From Rhabditoides inermis (Eukaryota; Nematoda; Chromadorea; Rhabditida; Rhabditidae): 64,000 nucleotides of DNA. This document shows, in pieces, positions 1-8,191 of the stretch. The notes under the pieces were generated by a model, which was given only the letters and a program-made list of their open reading frames with translations, was not told where the DNA came from and searched no databases. Position 1 is the stretch's first letter. Each line of letters starts with the position of its first letter. Location of the stretch: positions 124,001-188,000 of the forward strand of contig CAWZYM010000076.1 of the NCBI GenBank assembly GCA_963966185.1. The letters run 5' to 3'. The translations under genes were made by a program, and so were the position numbers.

Positions 1-355
1 CAATGTGACTATCGCACCAAAAGTGAGGAGGGTGAGGGAGATCATCTAGTTGACCGAACGAGTAGTCGAGACCGGATAGAAATGACTACACCGAAGTGCT
101 CGAGTGAGTTTGTGATTTCGGTCAGAACAGAGGAATTAAGTGTGGGTTATTTCACATATAGGTGGTCCTAAAAAGGGTAGTTGTGTTGGCGTTGGGGTTG
201 AAGTCGCGCAATCTAGTGTAATATAGTGTGGTATCTATCTCTCGCCAACTCGCTAATCTTTTTGTTCACTTTTATAACTTTCTCCGAGAGATAACCTAAG
301 ATAAACTTATTGTTCTTGCAAGACTAGGCTCGTTGTCAAGACGTTTTCACTAGTT
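1..355. other. No gene recognised
   Basis: No open frame of useful length, splice structure, RNA gene or repeat was found here. The stretch cgagtagtcg near position 60 also occurs in every monomer of the downstream satellite, but it is too short to mean much alone. It may be intergenic DNA or an untranslated or intronic part of a gene lying to the left of the window. Confidence 0.5.
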
Positions 356-764
356 AAGGACCGTTTATACTACACAACGCGTCAACTTGACGCGCTGCGT
401 CAAGCGTCAAAGTTGACGCCTCGCGTCAAGAATTTTGACGCCCCGCGTCAAAAACTTTGTCGCCCCGCGTCAAAATTTGACGCGCTGAGTCAAAGTGACA
501 TCACTTTTCCTTTGTTTTTTTTGACGCCTCGCGTCAAATTTTGACGCCCCGCGTCAAAAACTTTGTCGCCCCGCGTCAAAATTTGACGCGCTGAGTCAAA
601 GTGACATCACTTTTCCTTTGTTTTTTTTGACGCCTCGCGTCAAATTTTGACGCGGGGCGTCAAAGTTCTTGACGCGGGGCGTCAAAACTCTTGACGCGAG
701 GCGTCAACTTTGACGCTTGACGCAGCGCGTCAAGTTGACGCGTTGTGTAGTATAAACGGTCCTT
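356..764. mobile_element. Palindromic TIR element (MITE-like), 409 bp
   Basis: The ends are inverted repeats starting AAGGACCGTTTATAC. The left arm (356-479) and right arm (641-764) pair symmetrically around position 560 with three mismatches in 124 positions by eye. The arms are built almost wholly of TTGACGC and GCGTCAA motifs separated by short spacers, so each arm is itself full of small inverted repeats. The middle holds a tandem duplication (413-520 and 521-626). There is no open reading frame, so any transposase would have to come from elsewhere. No clear target-site duplication is visible: the left flank reads tagtt and the right flank ttgtc. It is best called a non-autonomous DNA transposon or foldback element; the superfamily cannot be assigned. 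Confidence 0.75.
413..626. repeat. Two tandem copies of a 106-108 bp block inside the TIR element
   Basis: A block starting TTGACGCCTCGCGTCAA is present at 413-520 and again at 521-626, and a third start follows at 627. The copies differ mainly by two extra bases near 431. The box gtgacatcacttttcc recurs at 495 and 601, a period of 106. The duplication extends one side of the palindrome, so the element is not a simple hairpin. Confidence 0.8.
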
Positions 765-924
765 TTGTCGTGAAATATTGCAAAATTTGGAATTTTGACT
801 CGGTGCTTCGAAACTTCCGTCTAGTTGGTAATTTGCTCCGGTTTTCGGTTTCGTAGTTGTTCGTAGATTGTGATACTTTTCTTACAGCGGCCACATCTCA
901 CTCCAGTAGTCGCGCAATTCCACA
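765..924. other. Upstream region of the AIF-like gene
   Basis: A 160-bp stretch lies between the TIR element and the first candidate ATG of the AIF-like gene. No TATA box or other defined element was recognised. If the gene is transcribed, its proximal promoter or trans-splice site should lie here, directly against the transposon-like palindrome. Confidence 0.3.
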
Positions 925-1896
925 ATGTCGCGCAGACTACATAGTTTTCGGCTAGGCTCGGACGGTCGCCGATCGCGCGAGTTTGTTTCATTTGTTTATG
1001 AATCGTTCAGGACCTGCAGAGGCGCATACTCCAATGCCGCCGGGTCGTCAAGACGTGGGATGGAGCTGGAGAGGATAAGGTGAAGCGCATCTCCCACTTC
1101 GAGTACAAGCCGCGTCCCACCGACTACAAGGAGTCGTCCTCTGTCGGAGTCGTCCTCACTGGACTCGCCATCACCTTCTACACTGATCTCTTTGGAAAGA
1201 ACGTCCTCAACCCCAACAACATGAAGAAGGTGGGATTGTTAAAATTGTTTGGTTACGACGATCTATTGTTCAAAAGGAGTACTCGAAGCCGGTCGCCGAG
1301 CAGAAGGAGATTGTGATGGGAGAGGCCCACTTCAGAGAGCCGGCCGCTGTTAAAGAGACACCCAAGCCCGTGGAAGTGAAGCCGGTGGAGAAGAAGTTGG
1401 TGGTGAACCCGGTGAACGAGGAGAAGAAAGCGGAGCATGTCAAGGTCGAGAAGATCCGGAGAAGCTCCGCCCCGCCCCCGGCCGCAGCTCCGGCAACCAC
1501 GACTGCTGTTAAAAAGATAACACTGTGAGTATATTCTCAGTTGTTATACCTTATAATTTATCATGTTCTTCAGGTGCCTAAGAGCATTGAGTATCTGCTG
1601 GTTGGATCGGGAACTGCTGCTCACTACGCAGCTCTTGCGATCCGCGTCAAGGACGCCTACGCCAAGGTTCTGATGGTCAAAAAAGAGCCTTCTCTACAAC
1701 CGGCCGCCACTCTCCAAGGTACGTGGCAATGCCTTGATGGTTGCTATGGTCTCAATACAATATTCAGGAGCTGTGGTGGTGCGGAGACGCGAGCGCTGCC
1801 GAGTACAAGTCGATCAGTGGAAAGACGAGAGACGTGTTCTTCGAGGCTGAGGGCTTCCTTGTCCCCACTGGCGAGATCTCTTCTGCCGCTCACGGT

Positions 1897-1899
1897 TGA
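1897..1899 (+). other. In-frame TGA inside the AIF-like gene
   Basis: The exon 1768-1992 is open in the AIF frame except for this codon, which follows CAC GGT and precedes GTG TTC CTC CTG. AIF proteins normally have a Gly-Gly-Val turn here, so a GGA to TGA change (one base) explains it. The reading downstream continues as good AIF sequence. Confidence 0.8.
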
Positions 1900-2371
1900 G
1901 TGTTCCTCCTGAAGGGACAGAATGTCGTCAAGCTCGACGCCATCAACAAGGTCGCCCGCCTCGTTATCGGGAAGACGATCAAGTACAACAAGGTATGTTT
2001 AAGGTATGCATTTTGTGAAAATACAAGTTTTGGTAGACTCTGATCGCCACTGGAGGCAAGCCCCCTCATCTGCCCGACCTTTCCGGAGAAGATGTTAAGG
2101 AGAAAATTCTGTATCTCCGCAGAGTCGCGGACTACAGGCAGCTCGACAAGGTATGTCATTTCCGTGATGCTCCATTTAGCATGCAGTTGTTATAGGTGTG
2201 CAAGGCTGGTGACGACAGTTGGAGGAGGCTTCTTGGGAAGCGAGCTCGCCTATGGAATCACCCGCAAGTACGAGAGCGTGAAGGTGATCCAGGTGTTCTC
2301 CGAGAGTGGCAACTTCGCGTCGCTTCTCCCCGAGTACTTCGCCAAGCACGCCACCGACGGACTCAAAAAAG

Positions 2372-2413
2372 GCAGTTCTGATATGGCCGCCAAAATACCT
2401 GGCTTCTTTTCAG
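2372..2413 (+). other. Candidate GC-AG intron in the AIF-like gene
   Basis: The exon ends ...ctcaaaaaag and the next conserved codons start gctggagtgaac at 2414, after ttttcag. The only donor fitting the family alignment begins GCAGTT, a GC donor, which is rare but real in animals. The upstream A6 run carries one base too many for the frame, so the junction could also be a damaged GT donor. Confidence 0.5.
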
Positions 2414-3047
2414 GCTGGAGTGAACGTGCTGTCTAACGAGAAGGTTAAATCGGCGGAGAAGAAGGGAGACGGTGTGGAGCTGACTCTGTCTTCTGGAAAG
2501 AAGGTGTCTTCTGATGTGGTTCTGGTGGCAGTGGGCATCCGACCGGACACTCGGATCGCGGAGCAGAGTGGATTCGAGGTGGACTCGACGCACGGAGGAG
2601 TGGCCGCCGACGCAGAGCTGCGTGTCCGCAGTGGAGTGAGTCGAGTAGTCGAGAGACGAGGCCGGCCGAACATGCTCATCGATTGTAGGTGTGGGCTGCA
2701 GGAGACGCGTGCTCGTTCTTTGACCAGTCACTTGGCCGCCGCCGTGTCGAGCACTGGGAGAACGCCCAGATCAGCGGACGCCTCGCCGGAGAGAACATGA
2801 CTGGAGCCGAGAAGGCATTCTGGTCAGTGGATAGGGTGGAATGGAGAGGAGTTGGATGAGTGCGTATAGGTACCAGCCGTCCTTCTTCACCAAGATCTCC
2901 CCTGACCTCATGCTCAACGCTGTTGGAAACACTGACTCGTCCCTCAAGACGACCTCCGTGTTTGCCAAGCAGACCGATCCCGCTGTCAACAAGTTCGACA
3001 AGGGAATCGTCTTCTACACCAAGGAGAACAAGGTGGGTACATTTGCA

Positions 3048-3049
<2 letters not shown>

Positions 3050-3082
<33 letters not shown>
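3050..3082 (+). repeat. (CT)n microsatellite in an AIF intron
   Basis: An almost pure CT run lies just inside the 501-bp intron that starts at 3033, followed by two imperfect CTTT units. It lies too close to the donor to act as the polypyrimidine tract of the acceptor at 3533. Confidence 0.85.
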
Positions 3083-3090
<8 letters not shown>

Positions 3091-3230
3091 TTCTATCGCA
3101 CAGGAATGATATGCTGATATGATCCTCGCTGATTCACACTCGATTCACGCATGTGTGCACCGCGCATTTTGTCTTTCAGTTGTGCGTTGATTTCCAATGA
3201 TCCAGACTCACCTTCAGATCGAAGTTTGGT

Positions 3231-3330
3231 TGAGGTTGAGTTTGGGCCATTATGCAAATTTGGGGTACCGTATACTATATGGTACCAAAAATTTTTTTTG
3301 GTTTTAGCCACTGCGCCAAAGCCAACCTCA
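3231..3330. repeat. Imperfect palindrome of about 100 bp in the AIF intron
   Basis: The outer arms TGAGGTTGAGTTTGGGCC (from 3231) and the complement of GCGCCAAAGCCAACCTCA (to 3330) match imperfectly. The inner arms 3256-3274 and 3276-3294 match at about 16 of 19 positions around C3275 and include GGTACC on both sides. An 11-base asymmetry separates inner and outer stems. The form resembles a small degenerate MITE or a hairpin. It has no coding potential and sits in the largest intron of the AIF-like gene. Confidence 0.55.
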
Positions 3331-3533
3331 GGAAAATTAATTTCATCAAAATCCGTGACTATAATTTTTCTAGTTTTGGTCTAGTCTGTGGAGAGTTCGA
3401 TTTTTACAGAGATCGTGTGATAGATTTATAGTGAAGGTGGACGAGCCAGGCCACGATTGCGGTCGGAGAGTACAGGAAGAGGGAGGAGAGAAAGAGAAAG
3501 AGAGGGTGGAGGGAGGGAGAGATTTGTTTTCAG

Positions 3534-3917
3534 ATGAGTGTTCTCTGTCTCTCTAACCCTATCGAGAAGAAGGAGCCGTTCTCGGATCTGCCCCCAGCCA
3601 GGTGAGGCGATGTGTCCTCATTTTCTTGTCCCTAGACTGTTTTCTTTCAGCCTTTTGCTGTTTGTTCCTTTCCCGTTGGAGAAGACGATAAACTCAATAC
3701 AACTCTCGAGGCGACTGTCAACGAGGAGACGGAGAACCACCAGGTACGTGTAGAATTATCGATTATTGATTGATTATATCGATTGCTTATCGATTGTTCG
3801 CAGGAGGTTCTGGTGATCCGTCGGTGTCCGGTGTGGGCAGTGGCCGCTCAGCCGCCCTTCTTCTACCAGAAAATCACTGTCCGCGAGCCCCAGGGAGAGA
3901 CGTGCGCCAAACAGTGA
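3534..3917 (+). CDS. Possible 3' exons of the AIF-like gene (tail)
   Basis: Three exon-like blocks follow the 501-bp intron: 3534-3601 (starts MSVLCLSNPIEKKEPF), about 3651-3743 (VGEDDKLNTTLEATVNEE) and 3804-3917 (EVLVIRRCPVW, ending TGA 3915-3917). Each is flanked by AG acceptors and GT donors, and the last two join in phase. The first ends in phase 2 while the second is open in phase 0, so one more frame break or an unseen splice choice is needed. The position, following the AIF C-terminal region, and the hydrophobic VLCLSN step recall the end of the AIF C-terminal domain. The last 60 or so residues are not recognisable as any family. A separate small gene is the alternative. Confidence 0.4.
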
Positions 3918-4357
3918 GACCACGCCCACACAGACCACTTTTTTCGTGAGTTCTATTCCTTACTCTGCCCCCTGTGATATGATACATTCGTTCCGTGTAA
4001 GTACTATGCCACTATGCGGTTTTACCCACCGTTTCATCGATAAACGACTTCTCAGAGATAGTTCAGTACGGTGAGGGGTGGGAGAGACGTGATTTCTGGG
4101 TTGACGACGTCTTAGCGACGATTATCAAATCTTGTCTGCGATGCTGTCATTTCCGTAGTTCTCTATCCGCCAAGTGTCGGATTTCTGTCTCCCTCCCTAC
4201 CTCCATCTCTCCGCCCCTCCACCTCTATTTTTGTGAGATTGTTGAAGAGATCGTTCCGTTTCGATGTGAATATTTATGGGCATTGTTATATAGTTGCTGA
4301 ATATGTTGCGATGAATGTTTGTTTCTGGAGTTGCATCGTCTTCCGTTGCAGAAGTAA
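3918..4357. other. Intergenic region, no gene seen
   Basis: This region carries short pyrimidine-rich stretches and no convincing coding frame. The sequence ttgcag followed by aagtaa directly precedes the ATG of the next gene. It would fit a nematode trans-splice acceptor or the end of a 5' UTR intron, but no spliced leader or outron can be shown from the DNA alone. Confidence 0.4.
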
Positions 4358-5584
4358 ATGGCGTATACAACCGAGGAGGTCGTTCTGTGTGTGGCATTGG
4401 TCGGTGAGTTTGATGGCGCTCAAATTCCAATGTCTTATCAATGACGTGACATAGGTATGGCATGCCTGGCGAGTTCCTGGCTGCTTTCTGCGTGCGGCAA
4501 GAAGCCTTCTCTCGAGTACGTGGCCCGTGCCGCATCGCCAGTGGTGGGTCTTGTCTTGTTTCTCGAGTTGTCTTTTCCGTTTTTCCCTGCTGTTGCGCTG
4601 TTCACAATCCACATTCCAGCCCGACCTCTGGCTCTCTCGAGAGGAAGATCATCACTACCGCATTCTGGAGCAGACTGTAGGCCACCAGCAGGCTCGTTTC
4701 ACTTATAAATTCAAAACTTTTCTTTGGCATCCAGGCGCGTGAGTCGATGCTGCGTCACCGCGGCGGGCCTCTCCCTACCGGAAACATTGTCACGGACAGG
4801 AAGGTATACGGTAGCTACAGTTTCATAGTAATGTACCAGTCGTCGTCGCGCCTACGGCGCTCCTCCTCTTGGATGTTTTAAAAAGAGAATGTTTGTACTC
4901 CCTCTCTCCCTTCTTTTCGAATTATTTTAATATCCAAATCAAAGTGATATCATAGTTTCACAGTAAGTGGTTTTGCGCTCTCGTCGTCTCGCGCTCTCTG
5001 CAGCCTTCTCTCACTTTTGCCCAAAAACAACAATGCAAACCCGGCGCGTTTCCCACACTGGCGGCGGCTAGGCTATATAAGCGGCGCATGAGCGTCACTT
5101 ACAGACGGACGGACGGACAGGCCGTTTTCTATATATAAAGATTGTATTAGGCTGCTGCGGACTACGAGGAGGCGATGCGTATGCGAGAGGAGAAAGAAGA
5201 GGACGAGAAGGAGCAGCGCTTCGCCATTGCGAATCAGTTGCCGGTATTGTGATTTTTGATTATCGATGTTTTCTTTTTGTCTTGACAGCATGCGGACCTG
5301 ACTAAGAGGGCTCTCATCGAGCGCGTCGAGCAGAAGAAGGAGCAGCTGGCTAAGATGAGGAAGGAGAGGAAAGCCAAGAAAGAGAAGAAGGAGAAGGAGA
5401 AGCCGGTGGGAAAGGATGAGAGAGGAGGTTTATGAATAGTTCAATTTTAGGCGGGGGCAAATGAGAAGGGTCCTGCTCTGCCTCGTGCTGCGCACGGCTT
5501 CCAGCAAGATCTGCTGGACGAAATGGTGGGGGGGGGGGGGGGTAAAAGAGAGAGAGAGGGGGGGGGGGAAGATGGAAGATGGTG

Positions 5585-5622
<38 letters not shown>

Positions 5623-5726
5623 GAGGAAAAGGAGCAGGGGGGGGAGGAGGAAGGAGGGGTGGAAAAGAGAGGGGAAGAAGTGAGGAGAGAGTTATTTTTT
5701 AGGAGAAGATGCTGGACGACCTCTAG
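4358..5726 (+). CDS. Uncharacterised single-pass protein with K/E-rich coiled coil, 188 aa
   Basis: The eight-exon model is 4358-4403, 4455-4540, 4620-4676, 4735-4803, 5151-5243, 5289-5405, 5451-5525 and 5703-5726 (TAG). Every junction is GT-AG and in phase, and no exon has a stop, so the gene looks intact. The product starts MAYTTEEVVLCVALVG and has one hydrophobic segment (about residues 8-29), fitting a signal anchor. A short linker contains DLWLSREEDHHYRILEQT and RHRGGPLPTG. A strongly charged helix follows (about 87-155; EEKEEDEKEQ, KMRKERKAKKEKKEKEK), then a short tail, GFQQDLLDEMEKMLDDL. The predicted form is a membrane-anchored protein with a long basic/acidic coiled coil. No family was recognised. 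The last coding exon is only 24 nt. The gene lies 440 bp after the AIF-like gene on the same strand, so a shared operon is possible but unsupported. Confidence 0.7.
5074..5080 (+). promoter_or_regulatory. TATA-like box inside intron 4 of the 188-aa gene
   Basis: TATATAA stands in an otherwise GC-rich context (ggcggcggctagg upstream, gcggcgcatg downstream) in the largest intron of this gene (4804-5150). A GACG tandem tract follows at about 5103-5118. An internal promoter giving a product without the membrane segment would be conceivable, but only the motif is seen. Confidence 0.2.
5526..5702 (+). repeat. Poly-G and (GA)n intron
   Basis: The last intron of the 188-aa gene holds runs of about 15 G (5528-5542) and 11 G (5558-5568), a GA tract of roughly 15 units (about 5588-5619) and further purine-only sequence. 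The coding strand is almost all purine for 170 nt, so it could form G-quadruplex or triplex structure, and its run lengths are hard to sequence reliably. Confidence 0.8.
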
Positions 5727-5891
5727 GCCGAATCTGTTGCCTCGTCACTTTGCTCGTCACCCACCCCATCCTATCCGCCGTTCCCCTCTCTCTTCTATAT
5801 AAGACTCTTTTTTTCGTTATATATTTTGCGTTTTCAATATAAAAGTTTTTGATTTTGTGAAATATATACCATTCAAGTAGTAATTCAGTAT
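5727..5891. other. 3' flank of the 188-aa gene, no gene seen
   Basis: A/T-rich sequence contains aatataaaag near 5838, a possible weak polyadenylation-type signal. The right part may belong to the 3' end of the minus-strand retroelement, but no LTR match to sequence beyond the gag start (7736-8190) was seen. Confidence 0.35.
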
Positions 5892-6056
5892 TTAGATGGG
5901 TTTTGTGAGAGACTCATTTGCGCGTGCAGGGAAGAAAGTGCAGTCATAGTTTTGAGGGAATCGGACAACGGATGCGAGCCTATCCTCTGGGCAAAAGTAT
6001 GCTTAAGGGAGGGCCGTCGCGGGAGAGAGCACCGACAGCGCGATAGCCATCCACAT
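5892..6056 (-). pseudogene. Short signal-peptide-like fragment after gag (env-like? very tentative)
   Basis: Right after the gag stop (6060-6062) an ATG at 6054-6056 opens a 17-codon hydrophobic stretch with the look of a signal peptide. It is interrupted by TAA at 6003-6005 and then runs in the same frame with two cysteines to TAA 5892-5894. Some nematode LTR elements carry an envelope-like gene after pol, so this could be the start of such a gene brought next to gag by loss of pol. It could equally be chance. It is broken and too short to classify. Confidence 0.2.
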
Positions 6057-6059
6057 GAG

Positions 6060-7735
6060 CTAGTTGACAGACGCTCTGCTGCCACTCGTGCCACGTTGCG
6101 GGTTCAGGAGAGTCTCTGCGAGAGACTCGCTGCGATCTTTGAATGTTTTGCACTCCCGCTGGCTCTGCTGCAATTGCTCCTTCAGAGCCTCGATCTCCTT
6201 GTTTTCTTCCGACGATGGCTGATGAGTGATTTTCATCACTCCCGGGTTGCTTCTTTGAGGCAACTGCTGAACCGGCTGGTACTGCTGCTGCTCGAACTGC
6301 TGCTGACCTTGGTTGTACTGGTTCGATTGTTGCAACAAGGGGCAGTTCCTTTTTGAAGTGTGAGGGATCCCCGCACTCGAAGCAGGCTCGGTTGTTAGCC
6401 TGGTTACTGTAACCCCAGCGGCCGCCTCTATTGTAGCCACCTCGATTACTGTAGCCGCCGCGGCCTCCATAACCGCCGCGGTCTCTGTAGCCTCCGGCGT
6501 TTCCGTAGCCTCCCCTATTGCCCCCGCCGTGGTTGTTAACCCGATTGTTGTTGTTGTTGTACACGCCGCGCCAGTTTTAGTTGCTATAACCGACGCCTCC
6601 TCTATGGCTCCCTCCGCTCGGGTTCTGCACTCGTTTGACGGAAGAAAATCGCTGTTGGAACTGGGGGCAGCTGTTCATCAGGTGTGACTCTCCACAGTAT
6701 CCGCATACCGGCTGGTTTGCGTTTTTAGTCGAGGTGTTCCACGGCTCGCTGTCACGAGGGCGTCCGACTGCACGGATTTCCGCTGCGCTCGGATCGAGGA
6801 AACGGTCTGCCGTTGCTTCCGCCAACAGTGCCTCCACTCTCTGAGCCTTCTCTCGAGCGTTTTCGAATGATGCAGGATCGTCCATTTTTACATGATAGCG
6901 AATGGCGGGTCTCAGACGGGAGCGGAACTCTTCAAGAACGCGCTATTTTGTCACCTCTGTGGCCTGGCCGGCTGTGGATGCGCGGACGATGATCAATAGA
7001 CGGTATGCGAATGTTGCTACCGACTCCGAGGTGCCCTGAGTGCACTGCTTGAGCTGCTCTCTCGCTCTGTGGCGCTGCTCCGGTGATTCAAAGTAATTCT
7101 TGAGATGTTCTGTCACCAGGGCATAGTCCTTCTTGTCATTGTCGGTTATCTCCTCTACCTTCTCTCTTGCCACTCCGTCGAGGTGGGAGACAAGAAAATC
7201 TGCCTTCTGTTCTGCGTTCCATGCTCCTCCTTTCACTCTTATCACATCCTCGAATCTGCGCACCCACAGCCCGAATCCGTGCGAGACGCCATCGACCGCT
7301 CCTGAAAAAGGGGTTTACTTTGTTTCCACCCAATTCGATTCCGATAGTGGCGATCAGTGGGATGTTGTCGATACGCTTGCCGACCTTCTCGAAACTCTCG
7401 TTGATCTGCTCCTCCAAGTTGTTAGAAAAGGTAGTAAGTGAAGAAGCGAGTGCGCGGTTCGCAGTTTCTCCCTTTTGAAGAACAAAAGCAATCGCTTTTA
7501 CGGTGTCATCCTTCAGAGAGATCAGATCTTTGCGTTCCGGGAAATTCTTCTCTCGCAGATCTTCCAGGGACCTGGAAAGGCTGCCCAACGGGGAAGTGCG
7601 AATAGCGTCGGACGCCATGAAGCGAACGAAGTTTGAGCTGGGTCTGGATGAAGACGCGGCAGAAGGCGTCGCCGGAGACGACGTCATTCCGGGCGAGGAC
7701 GAATAGTCGTACATTGTCTTCCTGGTGTTTACCAT
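6060..7735 (-). pseudogene. LTR-retrotransposon gag with two zinc knuckles, degenerate
   Basis: Gag packages retroelement RNA into particles. Reading leftward from ATG 7733-7735 there is a Ser-rich N-terminus, a helical region, the capsid-type core (WVRRFEDVI, then ADFLVSHLDG, EHLKNYFESP, ESVATFAYRL), a first knuckle CGYCGESHLMNSC (C-X2-C-X3-H-X4-C, 6667-6705), a Gly/Arg/Asn/Tyr-rich spacer with GGYRDRGGYGGRGGY-type repeats, a second knuckle starting CFECGDPSHFKK (6342-6384), and a Gln-rich helix to the stop at 6060-6062. Lesions: a 1-nt frame shift near 7311-7318, an in-frame TAG (6943-6945), an in-frame TAA (6577-6579) and a 1-nt shift inside the second knuckle (about 6345-6355). No protease, reverse transcriptase or integrase follows. 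Ty3/gypsy or BEL origin cannot be settled from gag alone. Confidence 0.8.
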
Positions 7736-8191
7736 GCTAGGTTTTATTTGGTTGAGTGAGATTGGCCGACGTAGGCACGCCGAAAACGGACAGACACTGA
7801 ACACGTAACCACACACAACACGGAGAGTGGGGTAGATGGGGCCGCTGAGCCGAGCGGAACACACGATAATCGCGACACGCGTTACACGGAAGAAAACTAG
7901 AAGCACTTGGAGAGCGGATTGCAGAGCACCCGAGATTGAGTCGCCTGCAATCCACTTAGGACTCCTGAGGATAAAGACACAACATCAATACACAAATAAG
8001 CGCGGTCCGAACAACATATCATGACATTTCTTAATCTGTTTTCTCAGTTACTTCTATTCCTGGTGGCTTCATCCCGCTCACCTATTGACAATATACCTGG
8101 CCTTATTTTTTCTCATTCACTTATTCCAAAATCCAGTGGCTTCATCCCGCTCACTTGTCTGCGCTCAATAACCAATTCTCCATATTATAAT
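7736..8191 (-). other. Leader/LTR-side flank of the gag remnant
   Basis: This is the sequence upstream of gag on the minus strand. It contains a perfect 9-bp inverted repeat (GGATTGCAG 7916-7924 and CTGCAATCC 7945-7953); on the minus strand it begins TGGATTGCAG, which has the TGG start of a tRNA primer-binding site and lies about 220 bp before gag. No tRNA was matched. A 19-base direct repeat, gtggcttcatcccgctcac, lies at 8063-8081 and 8136-8154. No second LTR copy was found, so LTR boundaries cannot be given. Confidence 0.3.

Larger units (their letters stand above)
925..3917 (+). pseudogene. Apoptosis-inducing factor (AIFM1/WAH-1 type), frame-disrupted
   Basis: AIF is a mitochondrial FAD-dependent NADH oxidoreductase of the intermembrane space that moves to the nucleus in cell death. 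Read in order: an Arg-rich presequence from ATG 925; a hydrophobic anchor, GVVLTGLAITFYTDLFG (about 1160-1210); a K/E/P linker; the FAD motif LLVGSGTAAHYAA (about 1590-1630); RPPLSK|ELW across the intron at 1719-1767; LIATGG (about 2043); the NAD motif VGGGFLGSELA (from 2218); [10 protein letters not shown], then LGRRRVEHW and [11 protein letters not shown] (2689-2822); and the AIF C-terminal region to 3032. Likely exons are 925-1229, 1277-1507, 1574-1718, 1768-1992, 2037-2150, 2196-2371, 2414-2635, 2689-2822 and 2870-3032, then a tail. Breaks: a frame change near 1072; one surplus base around A6 1679-1684; TGA at 1897-1899 where the family has a second Gly; one surplus base within 2196-2217; and one surplus base at A6 2365-2370, before a GC-AG intron (2372-2413). 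Family identity is secure. Whether this is a true pseudogene or carries sequence errors is open. Confidence 0.8.

Noticed and set aside
354..764. piggyBac-type TTAA target site at the first TIR element
   Set aside because: TTAA occurs at the left end (354-357), but the right end reads tcctttt, so there is no matching duplication.
925..984. Separate first exon 925-984 with an intron to 1010
   Set aside because: The intron would be only 26-30 nt. The frame from ATG 925 stays open through this stretch, so a continuous first exon with a frame break near 1072 is simpler.
5952..6356. Plus-strand open frame of 134 codons over the gag
   Set aside because: It is antisense to the zinc-knuckle and Gln-rich gag region and has no recognisable features.
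7915..7954. tRNA primer-binding site or a tRNA gene in the gag leader
   Set aside because: The minus strand starts TGGATTGCAGG at a suitable distance from gag, but I could match it to no tRNA 3' end. The 9-bp stem is not part of a cloverleaf.
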